64,000 bases of DNA, from positions 16,088,810-16,152,809 of the forward strand of contig CM022673.1 in assembly GCA_012295275.1 (NCBI GenBank), read 5' to 3'. The stretch is from Chrysomallon squamiferum (taxonomy: Eukaryota > Mollusca > Gastropoda > Neomphalida > Peltospiridae). The notes under the pieces are model-generated. The model was not told where the DNA came from. It made no database searches and worked only from the letters and a program-made list of their open reading frames with translations. A program made the position numbers and the translations under genes. Positions 1 through 12,563 of this stretch are shown one piece after another; position 1 is the first letter of the stretch; each line of letters begins with the position of its first letter.

Positions 1-356
<356 letters not shown>

Positions 357-1655
357 GTTTGTACAATTGAATTATGCTTCCTCATAAAAAGTATTCTTAT
401 TTCAAAATTAGAAATACTGTCACTTGGCAAGCATGTGATGTTAGGCGTCACTGCGGAAAAACCCTCTAATTTAAACAGCGTAATGTGAAAAGAATTCATG
501 TCAGACTGCTTGAATAAACCTCAGCAAATTTTATTACTGTTATCCTTGATATCTTTCTCCTTAAAAGTATTAGTATAAGACTCACACCAAATTTAATTAA
601 ATTAAAAAAAATAAAAAAAAAAAAAAAAAAAAAGAAATTAAGGAAGAAAGAAAATGAGCATATATATATATATATATGATGAATACATTTTTGGATGGAC
701 GGATTGTTGGAAGGAAGGAAGGATGCATGGATGGCTGAATTAAGGGGGGTGTTCAACTGGTACACAAGTAAGTGAGCAGGCAGACAAGTACATAGGTGTG
801 TAGTGTGTACTGCGTCTGTCTCCCTCCCCTCAGGAACAAAGTATTTGTGTAATGTACATCCTAGAGCGAAATACGTAAGATAAGAATGTGTATTATGTAA
901 TTTTGTGAAGAATCTGCTTTGTCAAAGTCTAATAACAACAACAACAACAACAACAACAATAATAATAATAATAATAATGTAGATATTATAGAAGCTGTCG
1001 TAGTAGTACTTGTAGTAGCACTAGTAGTGATGGCAATTGTAGTACAGTAGTAATAGTAGTAGTAGAGTAGTTGTAGTAGTGATAATATAGTAAAGTAGTA
1101 GCAGCAACAGTAGCAGTTAGTAGAAGAAGTAGTAGTAGAAGTAGTAGTAGTAATAGTAACATAACAGAGTATAATAGTGATAGTACCACTAGAAGTAGTA
1201 GAAGTAGTAATGATAGCAGATTAATATGTAACAGTGTTCATTATGTACATAAATGGTTTCATTGGTAAGCTTATCAGGTTATTATTTTCCTCTGGTTCAG
1301 TAGATAAATAAATAAATACATAAAAATATGATTATAATGTTTGTATTAAAATCAACAGGAATTGAAAAAAGTCAAAATTAAAATTAAATCAAAAACTAAT
1401 AATGCGGTACTGACATCAAGCTATGGACTTAAAGATCTAAGAAACGAGAGATTCACTTGTTATTAACAAACCTATTTTTCAAATATAAGCCATGCCAAGA
1501 TTCGATCTCGGCTTCTCCCGCTTAAAGCTTTGTTATATACCTGCTAAGGCCTTACACCTTATTGTTAATTGGTGTTGCCTTAGCAAGAAGGAAGTTAATA
1601 CTCGCATTTGATTGGATGATTTCCCCGCACTTTAAATTTTGTTTCCGGGTTCAGC

Positions 1656-1662
1656 TATAAAT
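1656..1662 (+). promoter_or_regulatory. Candidate TATA element, ETS gene
   Basis: TATAAAT lies about 840 bp upstream of the first supported coding exon. A possible noncoding first exon could run from about 1685 to 1783, where the sequence AAAG is followed by a GTATTT donor; the acceptor CAG at 2489-2491 would receive it. Inferred only; no transcript evidence. Confidence 0.3.
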
Positions 1663-2413
1663 GAGCACCTTTAACTGTGACGGTTAATAATTTAGCTTCA
1701 AGAGTTATCTTTCTTGGCTAGTAATTTTCTCTCTTTATTTCAAGACGTTTTTGCCGTTCTTACGTGAAGGAGTCGAGTTAAAGGTATTTTGCATTCTTAT
1801 TCTAGGAAGTGGAAATTTCGAGACAGAAGGCGATGATGATATGACATTTTTTGTTGTTTAAGTAAATAAAAGTAAACAAATATGTATGTTTAAAAAAAAA
1901 AAAAAAAAAAAAAACGAGGAAAACAGTAATAATTAAAATATTTATATTTAACACAAAGACGACTGAATGCTTGTCAAATAAAGCTATCTTTACATGGTTT
2001 GTTACTAAGAAAAGTTAATAGTCTGTTTTCTTTTTGATTAAAAAATAATAATAATAATAAAATAAATAGCAAAGCCTTTAAAAATAAAACATTATTAATA
2101 ATAATAACAATAATAATTAACTTTATTAATATAATACAATTCAAAGTAATAATGAATTGCAATATAAAAAAAAAAGAAGAAAAAAAAAAGAAAATAGTCA
2201 AAAAAGCGGATGTTTGATTTTAAAATATATATTACCACCGACCCCTTCCCTGCTGTTTTGTCGTGACCAAGCCCAAGGTGTGGGCTTGACCATTCACATG
2301 TCAAGGAAAAGAAAAGTAAGCCAGGTGAATAAAATGAAACATTTCTGTAATACGCTGATATAATAAAAATAAATAAACAAGGCCTCATAAGTATGTAAAA
2401 TGCAGGTACCCTG

Positions 2414-2426
2414 TGACCTTTGGCCT
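2414..2426 (+). promoter_or_regulatory. DR1-like nuclear receptor half-site pair
   Basis: TGACCT, one base, TGGCCT: a near match to the inverted DR1 element bound by HNF4/RXR-type receptors (one mismatch from two consensus half-sites). It sits about 65 bp before the acceptor of the first coding exon. A chance match is possible. Confidence 0.2.
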
Positions 2427-2495
2427 TTAGACTGAGAAAACTTAACGATAGAACTCTGTGGCTGTTGACAAGCTTTCGTTTCTGGTTTCAGACTG

Positions 2496-5118
2496 ATGTT
2501 TACGTCCTGGTCGTCGTCGTTTCAGCCGCCAGTGACCAGTGGGCAGTATCAGATGCCACTGGTGCCCAGGATTTTAGGTAAGTCGTTTTATAAAAGTTTT
2601 AATCGCGATGTGAAAAGTTGCGTAACGAACGCGAACAGTTTTTACCTGCGGTTTTCGTCTAACAGTTGTTGAGGTCTTTACTAACTTATTTATGTATTTA
2701 CTTACTTACTTACTTACTGACTGACTGACTGACTTAATTAATTACTTAATTACGATTTATTTTATTGTTTATTTGTTAAAATATCTATTTCGTTGTTTAG
2801 TCTTTAAAGAAATAATAATAATAATAAAATAACTTTGTAAACTTTTAATAAGTGTAATGGTAGAGTTAGGAGTAGAAGCTGTAGCTGTGTAATGTAGCAC
2901 CTGTTGATGTAGAAGTAATCGTTGTCGTCGTTATACTAATAGGAGCAGTAGCAGTAGTGGTGGTACTAATAGAAACAGCAGTGGCAGTAGTAACAGCAGT
3001 AGTAATAATAATAGTAGTGGTATCAGTAGTAGAACCAGTAGTAGTAGTAGTAGTAGTAATACTTTTAGCAGTTGTAGTAGTCTTTGTCGTAGTAGTAACC
3101 ATCAGTCGTAATGTAGTAGTAGGGATTGTAGTAGAAGTAGCTGAAGTCGTAATAGTATAGTAGTAGTAGTGATAGTACCAAAAGTGGTGACATGGTAGCA
3201 TCAGTAGTGATGGTGGTTGTGGTTATGGTAATAATAATAGTAGTAGAAGAAGTAGCTGTGGTAGTAGCGGAAGTAGTAGTAGTAGTAGTAGCAGTAGTAG
3301 TAGTAGAAGAAGAAGAAGAAGAAAACGAAATAGCTTAATAGTAGTAAAGGCGTTAGTAAAAGTAAGTTTTAACAACAGTAGAAAAAGCCGCTGTGGTCGT
3401 CGTATCGAGGTAATTTAATCACAGTATATTTGATAGACGTAGTTGTTGTTTGTAGGCAACGTCGGTCGCACTGATGATAAAATTAACATTAATATATATT
3501 TTTATGTTCAAGAGAAAAAAAAAGAAATCCTCATAAACATTTTTGGGAATATTTTTAGTTAAACAAATAAACAAGACCATGTGACCGTTTAAAATATGAC
3601 TTTTAATTGTTGCAGGGATCGTAGTTACAGACGCAGTTGTAACGTATTAACTAATAATGGTAACGTCTGTAGCGTTGTTGTGATAACAGAAGTAGTTGTA
3701 GTTGCATTAGGAATTGCTTTGTTGCTGATGTAAGAGAAAGGCATATAACTTTGTTGATCTGAATCTGAATTTGACGCATTTTTAACATTTGTGTAAATGT
3801 GTATTTATGTAAGTTTGCGTTTTTTGTATGTGTTTTGAATGTATAAATGTATGTGTTGATATGCACGCATGTATTACGTGTGTATGAATACATTTGTGTT
3901 GGTATGTATGTCCATGAATGTTTGTTGTGCTAGGTGTGTTAATATGTGTATCTGTGTGTATGTGTCTGTGAAAATGTTTTATGAGTGTGTATGTATATAT
4001 GTTAATTAGTATGTGTATGAATATGTTTTATGGGTGTATATGTTTGTATGTATGAATGTTGTGTGTGCATTTGTGTGTTTGTGCATGCATATGTGTGTAA
4101 ATATATATATATATATGTGAGTGTGTATTTCACCTCGTTCGCCTTTTTTACTTCCTTTGTTTATTATTGTTGCTGCCGTCGTAGTTGTTGCTATTTGCGT
4201 CGTTTTGACTAACATTTGGGTCACGTATACGTAATTATCCTAGTTCAGTTTTTGGGTTAAAGTCATCTAAAACGTGTTCCTTTTCATACTGTATTAATCT
4301 CTTTTACTTTTTATGAACGGTCTGGCTTTTTTATTTTTACTTACTAATTTTTAATGTTTTTTATTTTAAATTTGTTTCCTTCGTACTATTTGTAATGGAA
4401 GTATTTTTTATTGCTATTTTTAACCCATCATCTGTTAGCTGCAAAACAGAACTGATAAACAATTTTAATTATATATTTAAAAAATATGAATAATCAATTA
4501 AAATTAAAATTAAAATTAAAATTAAAATTAAAATTAAAATTAAAATTAGAATTAGAATTAGAATTAGAATTAGAATTAAATTTAAAATTAAAATTAAAAT
4601 TTAAAATTGAAATTAAATTTGAAATTGAAATTGAAATTAAAATTAAAATTAAAATTAAAATTAAAATTAAAATTAAAATTAAAATCTCCAAGTCAACTAC
4701 ACCAGTATAATATTACATATATGAGTATATGTGTGTATTTTTATTTTTTTTATCTTATTATGATAAATCATGATCTAGCGCTTTTTATGAACTCAATACA
4801 TCCACACACACTGACGCGGCACGCCTTCACAATATGATAGCGATCCGGTTATCTTCGAAAAGAAGACGCCTTTCAGTTGTCCCCAAATGTTCAACTTCCT
4901 TGTTTGAAAATACCTGTTGTGAGATTTATAACACACCCTTTTTCTTTTCTTTTTTTTTTCTTCTCGAAAAACGCTTTTGTTAGTCATACGGATGTGTTTT
5001 AGTTTTCTCTTGTGTCTCGGAAATCTTTGTTTCGTCTTTCTTTTCTTTTCTTTCTTTCTTTCTTTCTTATATTTCTTTCTTTCTTTTTTTTTTTTTTTTT
5101 CTTTTTTTTTTATATTTA

Positions 5119-5174
<56 letters not shown>

Positions 5175-6053
5175 TGTTGTTGTTCTTATTTTTTATTTAT
5201 TTATTTAATTATTTATTTATTTATTTATTGTAGTAGTCGTTGTTATTATTGTTGTTGTTGTTGATAATAAGGATGGTGTTGTTGTTGCTGCTGCTGTTGC
5301 TGATGTTGTTCTTGTGACTGTTTTATTAATGTAGTATTAAGGTGCTGGACTGAAGCGATTTGCACTTCAGTTTTACCTTCTTTACTGACGCCGTTCGCCG
5401 ATTTCCCTCTCCAGTGATTGTGTTATCCCCATAGCTCCCCAATCTATGGCAAGATACGTAGAAACGAGCAGTTAATCCTAATCAGAGCTGGATTAACCGC
5501 TAAGTAACACAAGCACATGTCGGGGGCGTGAAATGGAAGATGGCAACAGAAAATTTCCATTTTATAAATAATTAAATATATATATAAACACACACATAAT
5601 AATAATAATAACACACACACACACACAGAGAGACAATAATAATAAAATAGTAACAATAGATGTTAATGATATACACGCAGACAGTGGCATTAGCATATTT
5701 TTAATATTAATGGTCATAAACCGTTGAGCTGAGCGCTCATTGTCTCAGGTCCATATTTAATAACTATTCTGTATATAAAGCATTGTGTTTCATCATCATT
5801 ATCATCATCAGTATCATCATTAGTATTATTATATATCGTTTCCATTATCTCATTATCATCTTCATAGTTAGTTGTTCCGTTACAGTTGTGTTATTTTTAT
5901 TTAATAACTATTCTATATATAAAGCATTGTATTTATCATGATAGTCTTTAATAACATCACCATCGTCATCATTATTATCATCATTTGTATTATTATCTCA
6001 CAATTATCATCATTTTCATCGTCATAGTAATTATTATTGTTGTTGATATTATT

Positions 6054-6086
<33 letters not shown>

Positions 6087-7366
6087 ACTGTTATAATTAC
6101 CATCATCATTATCATCATCACCATCATTATTATTATTATTGTTATTATTATTTTTGTTGTTATTATCATTATTATTATTGTTGTTGTTACTGTTATTATT
6201 ATTATTGTTGTTGTTGTTGTTGTTGTTGTTGTGATTGTGATTGTGACTGTGATTGTGATTGTTATTGTCAGCTCATCATCCTCACACGTGGAGTAAGGAG
6301 GATGTGAAGATATGGCTGAGATGGTGCGCGGACGAGTATTCCCTGGAACCGATTTCTCTTGACACATTTGATATGAATGGTACCATTTTAATATTCTAAT
6401 ATACACATAATTATACATATAAGTGTATATACTCATATGTACAGATATGCATACACATACACACACATACGCATATTCACATTTTAATTAAGTGGGTATA
6501 AATTATATTAACTTGTATAAAACATAGTGATTCGTCCGTACGATCTTTGTTATTTACACTTAATTTCAAAATGTTTATATTCAAACTGAAGTTTAATATC
6601 TTTATATTCACACTAAATTGTAGCCTGTTTGTATTTACATTAAATTTTAATTTCTATATCTTTTGATTTAATCTTCGAATTTTATATTTTCATTACGTTT
6701 TAATATATTTATATCTATATCATATTTTTAACATCTTCATATTTACAAGAAACTTTAGTACCTTCGTGTATATCTAAACTGTAGTACTTGTTGGCATACA
6801 CTAAACGGTATTAACTTAAAATTTGTCCCAAATTTTAATATATTCGTTTCTATGCTAACTTTTAATATCTTTTTTATTTACACTAAATTTTTATACTTTA
6901 TGTATATCTTTATACTTATTCTTAATTTAACTAACTAGGTAAAGCACTTGATCTGCTGACGAAGAAAGATTTTATAGACAGAGTTCCTAAATCTGGCGAT
7001 GTTTTGTTTAACGCTTTTCAGCTGCAGAAAAAAAAACACAGTGGTGAGACCATATTTTACACAGCCAATTGACAGATAAATTTATTACTCAAAAACTGTA
7101 TATCGTCATTGAATGACGTCAAATTATCCATGGTTAAAAAGAAATAGTGTGCATTGTTTGCGAATGATAAAGCATGATAACAATGTCATAAGCCTATTGT
7201 TGTTGTTCTTTCTATTTTTTATTTTGTTTTATTTTTTCATTTTATTTGTTTGTTTTTGTTTTGGTGTTTTGTTGTAGCTTTTGTTCTTCTTGTTTTTGAT
7301 CATCTGTATATAACAGCAGTAGTATTCATATAGACATTCATAGAGACAGAATAAAACTTGGTGTTT

Positions 7367-7440
<74 letters not shown>

Positions 7441-8995
7441 GAAGGTGATAAAAGTAATTTTCTAAATAAAATTGAATAAATTAACGTTTTGTTGACAATC
7501 CTAAAATGTGTACGTTTCAGTAACTCACGCAGACTTCACACGTGACTGCTCACCGTGCAGAGTCGTAGGACCGGAACCGCAGTGTTACTACAAGTCTTCA
7601 CCATGCCGCACCTCGCCAGGTAATCTACACTGTCTAACTTCATTAATCTACAAGTAATCTACACGGTCTACACTTTATTGTTCTACAAATTATCTACACT
7701 GTCTACAGTTCATTGATCTACAAGTAATCTACACGGTCTACACTTTATTGTTCTACAAATTACCGCACTGTCTACACTTCATTAATCTACAAATAATCTA
7801 GATAGTTACACTTTAATCTATAGATAATCTACACGGTCTGCATTGAAGTTTTTTTATTCTACAGATAATCTTAATTTTATTATTATACTAATAATCTACA
7901 CAGTATATACTCCATTATCCAGTTATTGTCCTTAATATACCCATCATTTGTTTGTTTTTTAATTTATTATTCATATTCATATTCATATTCATATTATTAT
8001 TATTATTGTTGTTTGTTTTTTTTTTTTTTTTTTTTTTGAAGATAGATAAAAAGCAAAATTTATAAAATAATAATAATAATAATAATACATAATTTCATGT
8101 TTAATTACTGTCCTTGACGTTATATGTAACGCCACATAATCACAGATCTAAAAATAAATCTGAGAGTATCATTAAATAAAACATTACATCTTTCTTTTAA
8201 CATTTTCACTTTCAGTTCTCCTTAGTCCCAGAACGAATAGCATTTTTCTAGCGAGTGATCACAACACATCAGTGAAAAACAGCCCTGAAGTGAAGTCAGA
8301 AAAAACTATCTTGCCTCTGATTTCCCTACCAGCTACTTTTTCATCATCTGATTGTAAATGTCCCAGTGTCTCTAACTTGCCAGGTAAAAAAAAAAAAAAA
8401 AATAAAAAAATAAAAAATAACAACAACAACAAATAAAGCAACAATATGATTGCAGATGTTATGGTATCACTGCTATATTTTTTAACATCAAGATTATATT
8501 TACTTCTTTACATCAAAGCCACAGATTATTTTTACCTATCCCAGTTTCCAGTTGCGTCATGGCCATTTTGTTTCCGTAGTTCGTAGAAGTTAAGCATGAT
8601 TGACAACAGAGATATCTGTCCAAGTTCGTGATATAATAATTAATTAATATCATTATTTATTTATTTATTTATTTAGTTTGATAGTTAGATGGTTAGTTAG
8701 TATTAGTTTTAGTTTTAGTTTATTTATTTTTATTTATCTATCCATCTATCTATATCCTATTTATCTGTCTTTCTATCTATATGACACATTTATAATTTAT
8801 ATTTATAATTAACCAATTAATAAATTAAATGTCGAAAATAATGTTTATAGCCTGTATTTCAATAAGTAATTTTATTTAAAGTAATATATTTGTATTCCTC
8901 CTTTGTCTTCCTAGAAAGTGTTTCCTTCTATTAACACTTGTATAATTATATGCATCTACAACTGTCTAAGGATTATGCACATACATACACAGAGA

Positions 8996-9035
<40 letters not shown>

Positions 9036-10115
9036 TGCATCCCACTTAACTACACTTATATATCTCAGTGACTGGGGTGTTTAATATTTCCAAATTTTTC
9101 TTTATCTTTTTATTCGTTTCAGTCTCAGTGTCCAGGTCGAATGGTGTTTTTCTGTTGTCCAGTCAAAACAATTTATCACCAAAGCGAAGCTGTTCCTCCA
9201 CCAAGTCAGATTACAGCTTCATAACTGATCTGTCCAGTTGTTTTCAGACAGCCACGTTTTCATCTGACGTCAAGTGTGTCCCCAAAGTCTCCACATCACT
9301 TCCAGGTAGTCGTGCAGAAACTTAAGTTTCAAGTCCTCTGGGTTTTTTTTAGTTGTTTCATTTATTTATTATTATTATTTATTATTATTATTATTCTTGT
9401 TTGTTTTGTTTGTTGGATTCTTTTGCTTTTGTAATTATTGTTGTAATAATACTTGTTACTTTTGTCATTATCAATTACCAAAGCTGTTCGCGAACGCGTC
9501 ATAGTTTTTGACTACACAGGAACTACGTCACAGTCAGACGTGCGTCATTTTCGAATACTAATTCGGCATGAGTAATCAGTGGTTACAGGATAATTGTATT
9601 ACTGAAAGGAAATGAGTGATTGCAAACGAAAGACGTAGAGCTGTAACTATTAGTTACTACTTTAAGTTTCTCTAGGCCAGGAAACAAACAAACAAAATCT
9701 TCCAGAAAATACTTATCATCTGTTTAGTGAATCATAATTTCCATTCCTGCTCATGACCAGTCCAACCAGTGACTCCTAATGATTTATCAAAAGCCGAAAT
9801 AAATGGAATGTAATTTTCTGCATAAACATAATTTTAAAATGAGCATTTATTATTCCTAGAACCATTATTTATGTATCTGCTTATGTATGTATATAAAATA
9901 AAAATAAAACACACACAAGCCAAAATATTTATATTTATATATAAGACTGGAAAGGAAGTTTAAGATGAATGGCTAATATTTATCGTTGTCTGCTTATTTC
10001 AGAAAGTATTCTGACTCCAGCTTCCATCAGTCCGAAGTCCGAGAGTACTGTCTCCGACGCTGATTCAACACAGACAGGTAAAAATAGAAAATATTCATAG
10101 TATTTAAAATAGACA

Positions 10116-10210
<95 letters not shown>

Positions 10211-11766
10211 ATTATTTTTTAGTTATTATTATTATTATTACAGATGACATGACAATGGAGGAGAATATCAAACATCAGGAAGAGGTAACGGATGACAAAC
10301 CATCTCCTCTGATTACCCTAGATTGTATAAAAAGAGATGATAATGGTATGTTAACAAATTAGATTTATGTGTCTGTGTTATCCGATTTGATTTGATTTAG
10401 TTTGGTTTGATTCTTTTTGTTTATGTTCTTATTTATTTTATTATATTATATATATATATATATTAACACATTTATAAATTAAACTTTTTTTTTTTTTTTT
10501 TTTTGGGGATATCTTTGTTGAAATATAATACTATCTACACAACATTTTCTAATATTAGCCTACTGTTTTTGAGACTTAGGAGGTTTATAATTTTATTTAG
10601 TTCCATGTTCGTTCAAAACAGCTTATTAATAATATGCAACAACCAGTTGCTCTAAAACAATCTATAAATAAGGACAATAACTCTAAGTGCGGGTAAAGTT
10701 ATGTCAATATATTTAAAGAACTTAACAAATAGAGAACAGTACATTACTGCGAAAGATTTTACAGAATAAGCTCTACAGACTTGGCCTTTGAACTCTTTCA
10801 GAATGTCGTCTGCTTTGGGAATTTATTCATCAGCTTCTTATGGATCCCAGCCACGCTGAACTGGTTATTTGGGAGAACCAAAATGATCTCACATTTCGTA
10901 TACTGAACCCAACTGGGCTGGCCAAACTCTGGGGCATGCAGAAAAATCGCACCAATATGACTTACGAAAAATTGTCAAGAGCTTTAAGATACTACTACAA
11001 AATGAACATTATTAAGAAGGTTCCGGGGAAAAGACTCACCTACAGGTAAGTTGTATCCATATAATATATCCATGTCAGTGTTTGACAGGAAGACTTTCAG
11101 ACCGACGTGACCGACAGACTAGCCGATCGACCGACTGAGTGATTGATTGTAATGGACGGGAAAATTGTTAATGTAGTCTACTCCATGATCTTATTTGTCT
11201 TCTTTTTTCTTTCTTTCTTCTGTTTCTTTAACAGATTTTTGCAGCATCCTCGAAACATTAAAAAAGGCCAGCGTGGCGCGAAACCTCACGTCAATAGAGA
11301 AGTAGCCATTTTGCCACAGCTTGGGAATTCAGTGAATGAAAGCGAGACTAACGAAATGTGTTTTGGCGACTCGCGGACTGTTCCGAACGAAGGAACTCCA
11401 TTTTCAGACTCGGGTTCTCCTTTGCAGTCTTCTACGGAATGGGAACAGAGTCGGGAAGAAAACACAGGCAACAGGTCACAAGATTCTTATGATCAATCAT
11501 GTGATGTACAGTTTATTGATGGACGCCTGGTAACTATCCATAGTTCTCCTAATCGGCCCAGCGATTATTTACACTCAGTAAAACCAGAGTTTCCCGAACA
11601 GAACGAACCTGAAGACTTGTCGATGAAAAAAATGGCGAAGCCTTCCAAGTTAGAAACTAACGTTTTCGGGACAAATAAAACAAATGAAATATTTGAGACT
11701 AACTTTCCTTACAGTTATAGCAGAGAGTTGCAAAGAATTCCTAAGAAAACAGAAGGTTGTAGCTGA
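2496..11766 (+). CDS. ETV6: ETS-family transcriptional repressor, ETV6 (TEL)/Yan type
   Basis: Reconstructed exons: 2496-2577 (exon from 2492), 6272-6379, 6939-7043, 7521-7619, 8216-8383, 9123-9305, 10003-10077, 10244-10345, 10802-11045 and 11235-11766, giving 565 residues and stop TGA. A PNT/SAM domain (about residues 28-98, with core WSKEDVKIWLRW, DTFDMNGKAL and SGDVLF) is followed by a Ser/Thr-rich linker and an ETS domain (about 309-392, CRLLWEF ... NRTNMTYEKLSRALRYYY). The NRTNMTYEK recognition helix and the PNT sequence fit ETV6/ETV7 and Drosophila Yan better than other ETS classes. Family members are nuclear repressors that polymerise through PNT and are controlled by RTK/MAPK signalling. 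A PEDLS motif near residue 514 suggests CtBP recruitment. Introns 1 to 8 are all phase 1. The start is uncertain: the ATG lies four bases after a splice acceptor, so an upstream coding exon remains possible. Confidence 0.9.
2866..3330. repeat. Degenerate TAG/GTA trinucleotide tract in ETS intron 1
   Basis: About 460 bp of imperfect TAG, GTA and GGT triplets. Spurious Thr-rich and Val-rich frames on the two strands arise from the triplet periodicity. Confidence 0.9.
3780..4115. repeat. TGTA/TATG-rich tract
   Basis: Degenerate alternating purine-pyrimidine sequence (TGTATG, TGTGTG, (TA)n) in ETS intron 1. No coding signal. Confidence 0.75.
4497..4685. repeat. Hexanucleotide AAATTA array with variant core
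   Basis: About 30 tandem 6-bp units. The outer units are AAATTA; the interior contains blocks of GAATTA-type and GAAATT-type variants. The array is open in several frames and produces artefactual Leu-Lys, Ile-Lys and Ile-Leu frames. Confidence 0.95.
5121..5174. repeat. (TTA)n microsatellite
   Basis: About 17 TTA units in ETS intron 1, preceded by a T-rich tract (about 5035-5115) and followed by TTTA and TTG runs. Confidence 0.95.
5754..6045. repeat. Two-copy tandem duplication in ETS intron 1
   Basis: The segment starting at 5754 (TATTTAATAACTATTCT, then an ATAAAGCATTGT core and an ATC-rich tail) recurs at 5898 with few changes, giving two copies of about 130-145 bp. Confidence 0.8.
6046..6270. 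repeat. (TTG)n/(ATT)n/(TGATTG)n tract abutting ETS exon 2
   Basis: Trinucleotide and hexanucleotide repeats run up to the CAG acceptor at 6269-6271, so the usual pyrimidine tract is replaced by a G-containing repeat. Confidence 0.9.
6545..6937. repeat. Degenerate minisatellite, ETS intron 2
   Basis: About ten imperfect copies of a roughly 30-40 bp AT-rich unit built on ACTAAATTTTAAT plus ATCTTTATATTTAC. It runs to the acceptor preceding 6939. Confidence 0.65.
7371..7436. repeat. (CT)n microsatellite
   Basis: 33 CT units in ETS intron 3. Confidence 0.98.
7620..7920. repeat. 35-bp minisatellite starting at the splice donor, ETS intron 4
   Basis: Eight or nine copies of a unit with core TAATCTACACGGTCTACAC and a TTCTACAA end. 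The first unit begins with the GT of the donor at 7620, and several later units begin with GTAATC, a donor-like sequence. Confidence 0.88.
8999..9032. repeat. (AC)n microsatellite
   Basis: 17 AC units in ETS intron 5. Confidence 0.98.
10121..10207. repeat. (AG)n microsatellite
   Basis: More than 40 AG units in ETS intron 7, followed within 35 bp by an (ATT)n run that leads directly into the acceptor of the exon at 10244. Confidence 0.98.
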
Positions 11767-12527
11767 TGCGAATTATAAAACTGTCAGAAATTATGATATT
11801 GTAAGCATTCGAGATGCTTTCAGTCCTGAAGTGACAACATCGAAATAGCGAAGAGCGAGAGAAAGAGACAAAAAAAAAATGAAGAAAGAATTTGTTTATT
11901 CCAAGTCTTTGGAATTTTAATTTCTAAAGTTTCTGTGTAAATTTAATATTAATTTATCTAAACAAAAGCTCTGTCGAGAAAGTCATTTGGTTTACGACAC
12001 TGATTGAAAATTTTAAATTTTCATAAGTCATTTTATTCCGTGTTACACGATGTAACTTAATATTCTGTTATTTCAATTTTGACGTAATACCCAAGAACGC
12101 TGTTTTTATTTTTGAAGTGATGAAACATGAATCCCTGTGAATGTGATGTTTTCGACAATCTAACTGAAAAACACAGCCCAGCCTGTTCAGACGCTCTACT
12201 ATGATTATGATTTGAAATGATTTATCTTATGAGATTACATGACCATATTATTATAATGACAATTTGTGATCAGGCGATAGGTTAATTTGTATATTACATG
12301 ACATTTGGAAGGAAGAAAATGTTTTGTTTAATATTATCTCCAGAACACACTGTTTATTTATTTCTCTTGTTATTTCTTAATACGAGTTTTCCATATATTG
12401 AAGGAATATTTTATTTAATATTCCGCATAGAGAGGAATATAATATTCATGGAGATCTAACTGGAACTGAAAAATAATAACTCGAAGTAATAAGCAAGAAA
12501 TATGCTATAAATGACAATATTCTAAGG

Positions 12528-12563
<36 letters not shown>

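Larger units (their letters stand above)
356..2491. other. Repeat-rich region upstream of the ETS gene
   Basis: No recognisable coding sequence. It contains an A-tract near 605-633, (TA)n at 660-677, (AAC)n/(AAT)n at 931-978, degenerate TAG-type trinucleotides at about 985-1215, and a second A-tract at 1891-1914. It probably holds the promoter and 5'UTR of the downstream ETS gene. Confidence 0.6.

Noticed and set aside
4486-4837. Open frames of Leu-Lys and Ile-Lys repeats on both strands
   Set aside because: Direct products of the AAATTA hexanucleotide array; no codon bias or domain.
5985-6466. 103- and 157-codon frames of Ile/Val or Thr/Ile runs
   Set aside because: Triplet microsatellite translated in both directions; the minus frame crosses the real PNT exon antisense.
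10802-11045. Assignment of the ETS gene to the SPDEF/PDEF class
   Set aside because: The PNT sequence and the NRTNMTYEK recognition region fit ETV6/Yan better, and SPDEF has a different ETS core.
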